Translations under genes and position numbers: made by a program
Notes under the pieces: generated by a model
Seen by the model: the letters and a program-made list of their open reading frames with translations, nothing else
Database searches by the model: none
What the model was told of the DNA's origin: nothing
Source: Pycnopodia helianthoides
Taxonomy: Eukaryota; Echinodermata; Asteroidea; Forcipulatida; Asteriidae
Direction: 5' to 3'
Assembly (NCBI GenBank): GCA_032158295.1
Contig: CM063249.1
Location: 1,830,501 to 1,894,500 of the forward strand
Length of the DNA stretch: 64,000 bases
Shown here: piece after piece, positions 12,001 through 20,720 of the stretch
Layout: every line of letters starts with the position of its first letter
How positions within the stretch are numbered: position 1 is the stretch's first letter

Positions 12001-15000
12001 GTCTTCCACGATGTCTGCGGCTAGACTTCCCTCATAAAAGGCTTCGGCTCCCCCCTTGGCGATTTTCTCAAGAGTGTCGGCCAGATCAGGCAAAGTAATG
12101 GTTTCTCCACGCGACTTCAATTCACCATTAGTGGCTAGGATTTCACTGAGGGTTTGTAATGAATGATACACCAATTATTTGATGGGATTAATAATTTATC
12201 ATAAAAAAAAACTCTGCAAAAATGTTGAGTTTTTTTGTGAAGGAATTTTAATGTTCCAAATGTCAATTTACATAAATACCGTTGAAATGGAAGCACTTTT
12301 TCAGAATTGTTTATTTTGTATTTAAAGTTTTATACAGGATTGGTAAGGATAAAAAACATAACTGTTCAATAGTTTTAGTCTGAAAGCTTACTGATATGAA
12401 GTTCACACTAGAACTAGTTCTTCTTTGAAAGATTTTTTCGGTGAAATGAAGTCATATTCGAGAAAACTGTATCTGAAAACTTAAAAAAAAAACCACAACA
12501 GCTGATTTCGGTTGTGACAACCAAAATTAAGGACAATGCGTGTAGGCCCCCAAGTGCTGAAAATTGAGCATGCTTTTTCACTATTTTCTCCAGACTCACA
12601 CAACGTAAAAAGCCCACATTTTTACAGGTTTGTTATTTCGTGTATATGGTTGATCACACAAAACACTGTCTGCGACACTTTTGTCAGCTCTACCAATCCT
12701 GTATAATATACCTTTAAACTTTTAACATCTTCTTATATTAGGTCATGCCAATGGCATGCCCAATCTGTCCTTCAAATGAACGCAATGACATAAAGTCTGT
12801 TCTGTTGCCGTCTACATATTTTTCTTACATAAAGTGATGAGTAAGATTTTTTTTGTTAAATCCCTCCATAGCCATGGCTATACGTCCTAGGAAACGTTGG
12901 TTAATCTGGATTACCGCACGCAGACAACATTAGTAATTGTCAAAGAATGCGACCTAACATAAACATGAAACTATTTAGCGAACATGTGAAAGTTAAGCTC
13001 AATCGGTCATCGGAGTGAGAACTATAAGGTCCTTAACAAACGTGATGGACAAAAGGTCGTTAAAAAAATTGTTTAAAGCCTATAAAACAAAATAATAAAA
13101 TACAACTATTAGAAATTAATGTTTCCTTATGAAAATCAATTTTCAGATTTTCATAAGGAAACATTAATTTCTGATAGTTGTATTTTATTATTTTGTTTTA
13201 TAGGCTTTAAAAAAAAAATTTTTTTGTTAACGACCTTTTGTCCATCACGTTTGTTAAGGACCTTATAGTACTGAGCCGACGACATGATGTTTTTACTGTT
13301 TTCAAACTTCAGGTTTTGTTTCGCGAGATCAAAACCAATTGATTTACTCAATTCTCAAAAACTATAGCACTTCTATAAAAAAATACATAAGGGAAGTTAT
13401 CCACCATAACCATCCTTATACAATGCAAGTCATGTACAGATCTGTGAACATTAACTTTTTTTAATGTCAGCAACGTTGTGCTAATAGTTATAAACAATCT
13501 ACAATCATGTTTAGCTCAGGAAATTTCTAGTTGACTTACCTCAAATACGCGTCATCAAGAATATCGTCCACGTTTTCAACCATTGCTTTGGCGAACGATT
13601 CTGTTATCGGAAACCCTCCCCTGGCTAAACGAATGGACGGTTCCAAAAGAGAGGCCCAAGTTAGGGCGCCACCAATCGTTTTATGTGCCTCGTAGAGACC
13701 GGCTACTTCCCCGGGTACTGCAATTGCCTTGCCACCTGTAAGAAGGCATTATGGTTCGAATTTGAATCATTGAATCCGGGACATTGCTACTCTTTCCCAT
13801 TAAAATCAACAAAATTATTTGCTAATCTTCTGTTTAAGCACAGTCTATTTGTATGCGAGCAGTTCACTGAAAGATTCCACAACTATGACATTACCTTCAC
13901 AAAATTTTCTCGACAATATTAATGATAGGGCTGTTCCCCACGAGCTTATTTGAACAGCCTCCTTACTCACTAAAATCTATACTGTACTGTCTACTATTGT
14001 TCATTGTCATTATCATCGGTCAATACTACTAAAACTTGTACAGAAGCATGACAAAATTGCATGCATGAAAGGGTTCATAGCATTATCAAACTTAAAAGAC
14101 GTTTTCATTTAAACCATGTAACAATCCAAACTCACGTTATGGACTTACCTTTTGAAGCTTCTTCCTCCATGCCACTAAACATACTAGGAGTAGCATAGGC
14201 AGGAGCAACAACCTGCGAGTCAATGATGGTAACACTCCCACTGGTCTTATTGTAGAAAGTAAGGAAACCCCCTCCACCGATACCACCCACCTGTAGGTTG
14301 ACCACGCCCACACAGAAGACGGTCGATATCGTAGCGTCAATGAAATTGCCGCCATTTTTCATGATATCTCTGAATGGATAAAGGAAGTATTATTGGAAGA
14401 GTTTCGATCATTATTTGTGGAATTGAGGGCGAGTGTACTGAAGAAAAGCGGACGAGTTGGTTCATGCTGATTAAGATACAAAATGTTTATAATTTTGACT
14501 GACTGTTTTCTTTTCTTCAAAATGCAGGGACATACCCCCATTCCCATACCCTAGAGGAGTGTAAGAACAATGATATACAAAACAACTGCATTAAATAACA
14601 AGCGGAAGTGTTTACTTGGTAGTATCCTAGAAACATTGATTAATAAATACTCATTGTATCTCTAAACATTTTGTCTCTATTTCATCTCATTGACCAGGAA
14701 AATATATTTTGCGACGATAATTCTTTTTTCTTTCTTGAGAGGACAGAAGGAACATATATTTTTCAACAGTAGTCCTATTTTGTGAAGACATGCAAGTTAC
14801 ACATTTCAATGAAGACACTTAGTCTCAATAATTCATAATACAATGTGTTATCAAACAAAAAGTGTATTTCATTCTCAAAATAATGTTCACACTCACAGTG
14901 TGTGGGTATATTCGTTATAATACGAACGTTAAAGGGTATGTATCAAATATGTAGATTTCAGTGGCAAATTGTACACAAACACTCATTATTAAAGGAACAT

Positions 15001-18000
15001 TACAGAATTGGTTTTTGCTAACAAAACAATTGCTGGCAGTGTAAGCACTACATGTATATGTAATCCACCATTTGCATAAACTGACAAACCTGTAGAAGTT
15101 TGAGATCGATCGGCCATCTCGATCACGAGAAAATAGTGAAAAACCGATTACACATTTTGCATGAAATCATATAGATTCAACAAATGAATAAAACGCTCAC
15201 TGAGCGATAAACTTCAATCGGAAAATTAGTTTATTCATTTCTCATCAAATATGGCATTTCAGACAGAAATATTTCAAGTGATGTTTTCTACTATCATCAT
15301 CATTAGACCGTGCAAGTTTTATGTAAACCTGTGATCAAAAATATATTTTACAAGTTTTTTCTTACCAATTCTGTAATGTTCCTTTAAGTTAAAGGCCCTG
15401 TACACTATTGGTAAGATCGAAAAACACAATGTTCACAGATTTACACATAACTTACATGATTTAAGGTAAATAATGGTAGAAAGGATTCCTTAAAATATTT
15501 CTGCCTAAAATGCTATCGTTTCTGAGAAACGAGTAAAACAATAGTAATTATCGCGCGCGATAATTTGAAAAAACAGAAAACACATAAGATCTCTTTTCAC
15601 TATTTTCTCGTGTCCTCGATGACCAATTGAGCTCAAACTTTCACAGGTTTTTTTGTTCATGCATATGTTTAATCACACAAAATGTGGACACTGATTTTGA
15701 GCTGTTACCAAAAGTGTACAATACCTTTAATAAAAAAGAAGTTTTTTGTCTCTTGGAATCATGACAAGACAAACAGTTGTTCTTTTTATCTTAGTTTACC
15801 TTCCGACTTCCGAGCAGAGTTTGTGATCGGACGTAACAGCTCCTTCGACGAATTGATAAGGATCTAGCACCGGATCGGGATGACCTAGTGAAAGCCCAAT
15901 CACTAACGCCGCTACGACGCCTGCACCGAGAATTAACACCATGAGCACGGACCAACACGAAATGACGCGTTTTCCTTCCTCTTCGCCGCCTGGCTTCTTC
16001 TTAGATGCCTCCCTGGTAAACGCATTGGAGAGAAGAACAGTTTCGTAAAGATTGATTGATGTTGTGTTTATTAATTCTGGTTGTGAAACCAAGGTTTCTC
16101 AGAGAAGCGAACTTAATCACTACTAGCCTACGGAGAGAAGACAATGTTGCAAGTTTCAATTTTAGATGTCCATACATAGCTAGCCTCTTGCCACGCTCTG
16201 TATTCAATCCTACATCACTGTGTAATGTTTATTTTTTATTCTTTGGACAATAAATACAATATACAAGCAAAGGCCGTCCAGGGAAAGGCAAAAGTATAAA
16301 AAAAAACTGTCATCAAAAAAGATGTGCCCTCCCAGACCTTGCTCATTTAAAAGAATAAAACTACATATTTTGTACACAGTAATCTAAATTTGCAGTAAAA
16401 AGTAAACAAAAGATGGCAAGCAAAAGAAGAGTTAAAATGCAAAAACCGACGTAACTAAGACCCCCGATAGTCAAGAAAACACAAACCATACGAACTGAAC
16501 TGTAATTCAAACAGTTGTGATGTGATAGATGTAATAATTGCAGCAGGGTAAAGATTATTATTGTTTGTTTCACCCTTTCACCCTAAAACCGATGTGTGAT
16601 AAGCGTGGTAAACTTCTGATATGATTAAATACTTACACATCGTCGCTGTATTTGGGAGGATCCGAATGGTGTTTTCCCTTGTTCACGCTGGCTGATAAAC
16701 TTAAGCTGCAAAACCAAAAACAAAGTTACTGTAACTTGAGCTAAGAATCTCTTCATGTAAGTTACCAGCTGAATGCGTTAGTAAACATAGGTTGGGTAAA
16801 TTAACCCTCTTGCTGTCTGACCATTCAATACCATTCAAGTGGTTTTGAATGATAGATAAACTATGCCAGCCTGAAATATACCATGAGGGAATGCATGTAC
16901 ACAGTACACAGGTAGTTCTGTGCACAGTTGTGCCACCGTACACAGCCTTGGCAGTCGAATGGTTTCAAATGGTTGGTCAACTCACTGGAAAATGTTGCCA
17001 AGAGTCACTAAAAGTAGGAGGGTTAATTAAAGTAACAGTTTTCCCCAGTGCCCATTCAAACAAGTTCCACAAAATGTGGTGCTCATGAAATTAGTTTATT
17101 TTTAAACCATCCCAAACACACAAATTGTATCATGGAAGAGTCATATACCGATATTTTACAGCAAACAAGTAAATCAACTTTGACGGGATACACAACCCCA
17201 GCCAAAATGCTTAGGCCACGCATGGCCCCCCGTGACATTAAACACCCTCCCCAGCTCCCCCGCTCAATGTTGTTAACCCCAGCTGGAGCGCAGACCGCGC
17301 AATGAGAGCCAACATTGAACGGGGGGCAGGCCGGGGGTGGGGCCCAACGAGATTTGGCCGGGATTGCAGGTCCGTTTGTTACGCCGATTTGAACCAAAAA
17401 TTTAAATTAAAATTTTAAATAGTTATTTCTGTAGATTCGGAAATGTTAGAGCAAAGTATGCAGGAAGATGATTTTCATTAAATAGGTTATTGGGGGGGGG
17501 GGGGGAGAAAGAAATCCGCCAATGATAAGTCAATTAAAAACTAAAAGAAAAATGTTGTAAAGATCCCGACATCATCGCACGTACGTCCATCAGCCATGTA
17601 CAACATTTTTTGCATGTTACTTGTATTTTGTGTAATTGTCCCTGGCAAGTGACAAATGCGAAAAATGTTTGTTTGTTTTTCGTTTTGAAACAGCATCATT
17701 TGTTAACATTCATTTAGAGAAAAACTAATTTTCAAAAAACTTTTCAGGCCAAAATCGGGTCACGCAACTCTTAGAGCAACTCTTCAAAATAAAGACTTAC
17801 TCTACGTCATCAAAGCTCTGAGGTTGCCCCTGCTTGCTTGGCCTCGTCATCTGTGAAGGATCTTCATATCTGTGGATTTAAATAATATATTACCAGATAT
17901 TCAGATACATATTTTCTGCAAGAATTTCAATTCCACCTCTAACATCTTTCTTCAAATTTATCAAATGTATGAATGAAATCAATAACATGGTCATGGAGAT

Positions 18001-20418
18001 GTGATTCAAATAAAGAGATATGTCATTAACCTAAAATACTTTTTCGACTCTATAAAAACATCCTTTCGTGAAATGGATTTTTGTTATGTAGACAAATCCA
18101 GCCTTAAAATATGCTGCCGTTTTATGGAAATGTTCGATCCCTATACATGTACCCTCTTCGTTTTGTGTTTTCTTTGCCCAGGACGTGATAAATTTAAACG
18201 CAAATGTTCATTCTGCTTTACCTTTTTGCACCCTTGGCCGCTTATTTTACATTCACGATATTAGAAAAAAAGTTATATAAGTGAACCCAGGGCTCGATTT
18301 TACAAAAAGAAGATTGACATTAAGATGTGTATCAATCTTTAATGCCAAGCAAAGTGTGCTGTCCCAACACAACTACGGCAATATTGACAACTCATCTTAA
18401 GTTGAATCTTAGTGCTTTGTGGAAGCCAACCCCTGATTCGCTCATTTGGTATTTTGGTATTAAGCAGTTTGCAACATTTCTTTAGCAGACGATGAGTCTG
18501 GCTTGATGATCATTCTCAGCTTGTTAGTCTAAATGAATACGCACAGCGGATTTGGTAAAATAATGTCTTTCGTGGCAATGAGAAGCCCGTTAGACACAAA
18601 TGCAACACAGTCAACAGTGCCATTGAGGTAGAACACCTCCATGACAGGACGTAAGGTCACTGGGTTCAAACATGGCGGGAATTCCTCTACTCTGGTACCG
18701 TTTTGGGCAAATGGTAACCTCAACGACGTTAGGTGGTAGTACTATGCGGGTACAAAGACATTGAGCAGAAATAATAATCGGACAAGGGAGACCCTTTTCC
18801 CTTGTTACAGATATTGGACAAATTAAAGAGTACATCGACCTTAAGGGCATGGGCAACATTGCTAAATGTCAAAGACCAGTAACCGCACTTTGTGTGAGCC
18901 AATATATACAGGTACATGGAATAACAAACCAGTGAATTTTAGGCTCAATCGGTCATCGGGGTCGCCACAAAATAGTGAAACCTCATGTTTTTTTCTCGCA
19001 AGATCAAACCTAGCCTAAATGTTTTACTAATTTCTTAAAAAAATATAGCATTCCAAAACATTTTTGCAAGGAAATCTGCCCACTGTGACCAGATATTACA
19101 GTATAAGTATAAGAATTTAGTGAACATTTAGTCATTCAACTTTACAAATTTTGTCACAGCCTTCGCTTTTGAATTCGGGGTAAACTATCAAAGTGAACCT
19201 TAGTCGTTCACAGAGAGGGACGGTCAATGTACATGTACTATGGAGGGTGGCTCCATGCATACAGCATGCAATGGACGGGAAAGAAATCATTTGGCACCCG
19301 TACTGAACATGGTCTTCACGAGCAAGAAATCAGCCCGCCGTGACTTTTGTAATATTTGAGACGGGACAGTTCAGAAACTCATGAGAGTCAGAAACATGTC
19401 CCTCAACGTCAACGTTATATCGAAGGGAAATTGGAGCAATTCAGATGTTATCACGTGAATTCAAACCGCAAACCAAACACGATATCTACTTTACTGATTG
19501 CGTCTGCAACTACTGATATCCCAGTGTGGAGATTGTTGTATAGTAGTTACGGAATTAGCCCATTTTGTTGAGCTGTTATGGCTCTCTTTTAAACATCGGT
19601 CTTGAATGATAGGATGGGACATATGTCGGTCTTGAAAACCGATGTAAAAGAGTGCCATGACAGTTAAAGGAACATTACAGAATTGGTAAGAAAAAAACTT
19701 GTAAAATATACTTTTGATCACAGATTTACATAAAACTTACACGGTCTAATGATGATGATAGTAGAAAACATCCCTTGAAATATTTCTGTCCGAAATGCCA
19801 TATTTGATGAGAAATGAATAAACTAATTTTCCGATTGGAGTTTATCGCTCAGTGAGCGTTTTATTCATTTGTTGAGTCTATATGATTTCATGCAAACGTG
19901 TAATCGGTTTTTCACTATTTTCTCGTGACCGAGATGACCGATCGATCTCAAACTGCTACAGGTTTGTCAGTTTATGTATATGGTGGATTACATGAAGTGC
20001 TTACACTGCCAGCAACTGTTTTGTTAGCAAAACCAATTCTGTAATGTTCCTTTAATAGCAGCCCAACAAGGTGGGCCTATTACGGAAATTCCGTGGAATC
20101 ATCGGTTTCAACTTGGAGGAAGAATGCCTCCGTAGTTTTCATTACGACTCAACACCGAGTTATCTAAATGAAAGAAAGCGGTCATTGTCAACGTAAACTA
20201 AACCCGTGTCTTGTGACTCTGTCCCATAGGTCACAACCACGGCCCAGACGGAGAAATACCGTCACTGACCATGCCATAATAGCTATACTCCGAAACAGGA
20301 CACTCGGGGACTCTCCAAAAATACACCACAATAAACAATAACAACAATGAGCTTCATACCTTGGGGTTGTCTGTTGAGAGCCACTACATAGCACATAACC
20401 ATGACCATAACTACTCAT
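5882..20418 (-). CDS. Gamma-glutamyltransferase-like gene (13 coding exons), probable pseudoenzyme
   Basis: This entry spans 13 coding exons, listed separately; every junction is GT/AG and every phase agrees. Joined, they give about 669 codons once a one-base frameshift in exon 12 is allowed for. The family cleaves the gamma-glutamyl bond of glutathione at the cell surface as an Ntn-hydrolase. Visible in order are a cytoplasmic tail (1-81), a membrane anchor (about 82-108), the large-subunit GIGGGGFLT block (167-174), the AVPGE motif (216-220), the ILNILKGYDFS segment, the GGATHVSVV autocleavage region (471-479), PLSSM (541-545), GASGG (562-566) and a C-terminal NSDSRR segment. Human GGT1 catalytic R107, T381, T399 and N401 correspond here to Q189, A473, S491 and S493; D423, S451/S452 and the GG pair are kept. 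The length, long N-terminus and PPPPS loop recall GGT7, which is also regarded as inactive. The family call is secure; activity is doubtful. Confidence 0.93.
6133..6325. mobile_element. Foldback element in GGT-like intron 12
   Basis: About 75-bp arms (6133-6206 and 6245-6325) are near-perfect inverse copies, starting TAAAATGCATATGGTTAG. The terminal TA could be a Tc1/mariner-type target. It lies just upstream of the last exon's acceptor. Confidence 0.7.
6326..7287. other. GGT-like intron 12, remainder
   Basis: A/T-rich with an A run near 6417-6427. No repeat of the listed families and no exon seen. Confidence 0.4.
7288..7412 (-). CDS. GGT-like exon 12, carries a one-base frameshift
   Basis: In phase 0 it reads MAMQSLWFEENVIAAMERSR and IHSELTP, matching the family block LWFG-D--AVE-PRLH-QL-PN. 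The frame then meets TGA at 7319-7317. Shifting by one base at the C run (G run 7333-7336 on the plus strand) restores NDGKVTYKHEKDLPE, which runs in phase into exon 13. The exon is 125 bp; 126 would be 42 whole codons. As assembled, the product stops after about 606 residues. Confidence 0.9.
8010..8705 (-). mobile_element. tRNA-headed SINE, minus strand, with an insertion
   Basis: In minus sense an A box TGGCCGAGCGG (8700-8690) and B box GGTTCGAGACC (8641-8631) form a class II (Leu/Ser-like) tRNA head. A conserved body (GGGACCAACGGCTTTACGTC on plus) follows, and it ends in an ATT-type tail at about 8016-8033. Roughly 8390-8590 looks like a later insertion carrying CTCGACGTTTCGATCAG. A diverged relative lies at 23935-24125. 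Confidence 0.65.
8805..9045 (-). CDS. GGT-like exon 11 (small subunit core)
   Basis: It encodes FGAKTRGNRTGIVFNAGMGD, then PSPMNYIEAGKRPLSSMSP and VVGASGGSEMITSTAM. PLSSM (oxyanion serines) and the GASGG glycines are conserved. The acidic position equivalent to human E420 is Gly512, while the D423 equivalent is Asp515. It is 80 codons plus one base and ends in phase 0 at ATG|GTAAGC. Confidence 0.95.
9684..9874 (-). CDS. GGT-like exon 10 (autocleavage region, catalytic Thr replaced)
   Basis: It starts VVNEMTSESVSVE and contains DAPGGATHVSVVDSAGNAA, then YTTSISL. Active enzymes cleave before a Thr directly after the Gly pair (human G-T-A-H, E. coli T-T-H). Here the codons GGC GCT ACT CAT give Gly-Ala-Thr-His, so the nucleophile position is Ala473. 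The downstream Thr and Asn (human T399, N401) are Ser491 and Ser493. The reading is unambiguous because His and the SVV motif fix the alignment. Confidence 0.95.
9930..10150 (+). mobile_element. SINE fragment with tRNA-like B box
   Basis: GGGCTCGATTCCC (9971-9983) is a Pol III B box. It is followed by a TTCTTAAGCAAGGCAATTAA segment typical of SINE bodies. It lies in the intron between exons 9 and 10. Confidence 0.5.
10190..10360. repeat. Dispersed repeat shared with 34480-34735
   Basis: GGAAAATGAGTG, then ATCTCAAACCTGA and GAGACCCTCTT, recur with small changes near 34680-34733. Identity and type unknown. Confidence 0.35.
10500..10636 (-). CDS. GGT-like exon 9 (large subunit)
   Basis: It encodes YDFSWRSSEPDNVVETYHRM, then LEAFKFAFAKRSELGDPDFV and DTVDE. 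The TYHR-EAFKFA-AKR-LGDP signature is diagnostic for the family. It ends on a codon boundary at GAG|GTACGC. Confidence 0.96.
11344..11514 (-). CDS. GGT-like exon 8 (large subunit, LNILKG motif)
   Basis: It encodes NITLDDLKSYKALVKEPVSI, then LGGGQLYMSG, a YAPPPPSCG loop, and ends YILNILKG. The four-proline loop sits where GGT1 has PLSGP, and GGT7 has a similar proline run. It enters with two bases and leaves with one. Confidence 0.95.
11695..11735 (-). repeat. tRNA-like fragment (A box only)
   Basis: In minus sense it reads TAGCTCAGTTGGTAGAGCAT, a textbook tRNA D-arm. No anticodon arm or B box follows, so it is a truncated SINE head or tRNA pseudogene. Confidence 0.5.
11988..12145 (-). CDS. 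GGT-like exon 7 (large subunit)
   Basis: It encodes EILATNGELKSRGETITLPD, then LADTLEKIAKGGAEAFYEGS, and ends EDVTEAG. This is the family segment of the form GE-LTLPQLADTLE-IA-GA-AFY-G. The donor GTAAGG lies next to a C/A homopolymer in the intron. Confidence 0.95.
12322..12717. mobile_element. Family C TTAA element, copy 1
   Basis: TTAAAG with ATACAGGATTGGTAAGG at one end and CTACCAATCCTGTATAATA then CCTTTAA at the other. It shares the block ATGAAGTCATATTCGAGAAA with 42555-42576. Confidence 0.7.
12915..13490. mobile_element. Family D element, split by a foldback insertion
   Basis: The start (CAACATTAGTAATTGTCAAAG) and end (GTCAGCAACGTTGTGCTAAT) match family D copies elsewhere. The middle is interrupted by the hairpin at 13021-13269. 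Confidence 0.6.
13021..13269. mobile_element. Near-perfect foldback element nested in family D
   Basis: Arms 13021-13137 and 13146-13269 are almost exact inverse copies around an 8-base loop, starting ACTATAAGGTCCTTAACAAA. A TA target duplication is possible at the ends. It lies in the intron between exons 6 and 7. Confidence 0.8.
13540..13735 (-). CDS. GGT-like exon 6 (large subunit, AVPGE motif)
   Basis: It encodes GGKAIAVPGEVAGLYEAHK, then WASLLEPSIRLARGGFPIT, and ends DDAYL. The AVPGE and PSI-LA-GF motifs are hallmarks of the large subunit. The acceptor is TTACAG and the donor GAG|GTAAGT. Confidence 0.96.
14149..14369 (-). CDS. GGT-like exon 5 (large subunit, GIGGGGF block)
   Basis: It encodes DIMKNGGNFIDATISTVFCVG, then GGIGGGGFLTFYN, then IIDSQVVAPAYATPSMFSG. 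These match the human blocks around CVG, GIGGGLFLTIYN and INAREVAP. The Arg that binds the glutamyl carboxylate in active enzymes (human R107) is Gln189 here. The donor is AAAG|GTAAGT. Confidence 0.96.
14989..15387 (-). mobile_element. Family A TTAA element, copy 2
   Basis: An inverse-orientation copy with TTAA at both ends. It directly abuts the family B element at 15389. Confidence 0.85.
15389..15730 (-). mobile_element. Family B TTAA element, copy 1
   Basis: TTAAAGGCCCTGTACACTAT at one end and GTGTACAATACCTTTAA at the other, with a CGCGCGATAA palindrome inside. It ends 70 bp before the donor side of exon 4. Confidence 0.8.
15800..16012 (-). CDS. GGT-like exon 4 (membrane anchor, start of ectodomain)
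   Basis: The 213-bp exon encodes a Lys/Glu-rich stretch (KKKPGGEEEGKR) and then an uninterrupted hydrophobic segment of about 27 residues (82-108) starting VISCWSVLMVLI. That is a type II signal anchor with the positive residues on the cytosolic side. After it comes the ectodomain start, with GAVTSDHKLCSEVGR matching the family's conserved first block. Confidence 0.93.
16637..16705 (-). CDS. GGT-like exon 3 (cytoplasmic tail)
   Basis: This is a second 69-bp exon with the same phases as exon 2, between TTTTGCAG and GT|GTAAGT. It encodes LSLSASVNKGKHHSDPPKYS and ends DDV. Exons 2 and 3 have equal length and phase, so either could be skipped without breaking the frame. Confidence 0.8.
16801..17026. 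mobile_element. piggyBac-like MITE (TTAA target, CCCTC ends)
   Basis: TTAA at 16801-16804 and 17023-17026 flank an element starting CCCTC and ending GAGGG. Subterminal inverse motifs with CATTCAA/GAATGG lie inside. TTAA targets with CCC ends are the piggyBac pattern. It sits between exons 2 and 3. Confidence 0.6.
17200..17375. mobile_element. MITE with CCGGCCAAAATGC-type ends, copy 1
   Basis: Ends CCCAGCCAAAATGCTTAGGC and TTTGGCCGGGATTGCAGG are inverse to each other. A related copy is at 33678-33895, which shares CCCGCTCAATGTTG and AACATTGAA segments. Confidence 0.6.
17801..17869 (-). CDS. GGT-like exon 2 (cytoplasmic tail)
   Basis: This 69-bp exon lies between a CAG acceptor and a GA|GTAAGT donor. 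Only one frame is open, giving YEDPSQMTRPSKQGQ and onward to FDDV. It enters with one base and leaves with two, matching exons 1 and 3. It is hydrophilic and encodes residues 20-43. Confidence 0.8.
18524..18730 (-). other. Unrecognised open frame in intron 1
   Basis: A 64-codon frame reads VMEVFYLNGTVDCVAFVSNG and then LLIATK, with a faint WD-repeat look. There is no clear splice site, and it lies in the first GGT intron on the same strand. It could be a repeat-derived relic. I do not assign a function. Confidence 0.2.
18841..19160. mobile_element. Family D element, diverged copy
   Basis: Starts TTAAGGGCATGGGCAACATT, then TGTCAAAGACCAGTAACCGC and CTCAATCGGTCATCGGGGTC, as in other D copies. 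Confidence 0.55.
19664..20055 (+). mobile_element. Family A TTAA element, copy 3
   Basis: Full-length plus-orientation copy with TTAA at both ends, 300 bp downstream of exon 1 in intron 1. Confidence 0.85.
20360..20418 (-). CDS. GGT-like exon 1 (start codon, cytoplasmic N-terminus)
   Basis: The ATG at 20418-20416 opens 19 codons beginning MSSYGHGYV and ends AAG|GTATGA, leaving two bases of an Arg codon. It joins in phase to exon 2. The residues are polar and rich in Ser, Gln and Tyr, as expected for a cytoplasmic tail. No upstream in-frame ATG is evident, so this is taken as the start. The first intron is about 2.5 kb and holds a TTAA element. Confidence 0.75.
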
Positions 20419-20720
20419 GATTTGAACTCAAAATTAATCAAAACACTCGAGAGTACGACTCATACTTTTCTTGAGCTGCGTAGTAAACAAACCCGATGAT
20501 TCAAGATGGCCGCGATGTGTATGGGTGTGTGTGTGTGTGTGTGTATATTGATTTTAATTGCATTTTTTCCAAGTACCGTGGTTGTACTTCCGACTGACTC
20601 ACGGTCTCTGCCCTTGCCCTATTCTCACACTGTTTACCGTGTGTAGCAAATGATGGGATTTAATATGGTAATTGTCAAGGCCGAATACTGCTGACGTCAT
20701 TAGTCAATAGTTCCCATTGA
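20419..20720 (-). promoter_or_regulatory. Candidate promoter / 5' UTR of the GGT-like gene
   Basis: About 85 bp upstream of the start codon lies CAAGATGGCCGC (20502-20513), which in gene sense reads GCGGCCATCTTG, a YY1-type element common at TATA-less start sites. A perfect CRE (TGACGTCA) is at 20692-20699. A (TG)n run fills about 20524-20544. No TATA box is seen at a sensible distance. The start site is inferred, not observed. Confidence 0.4.
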
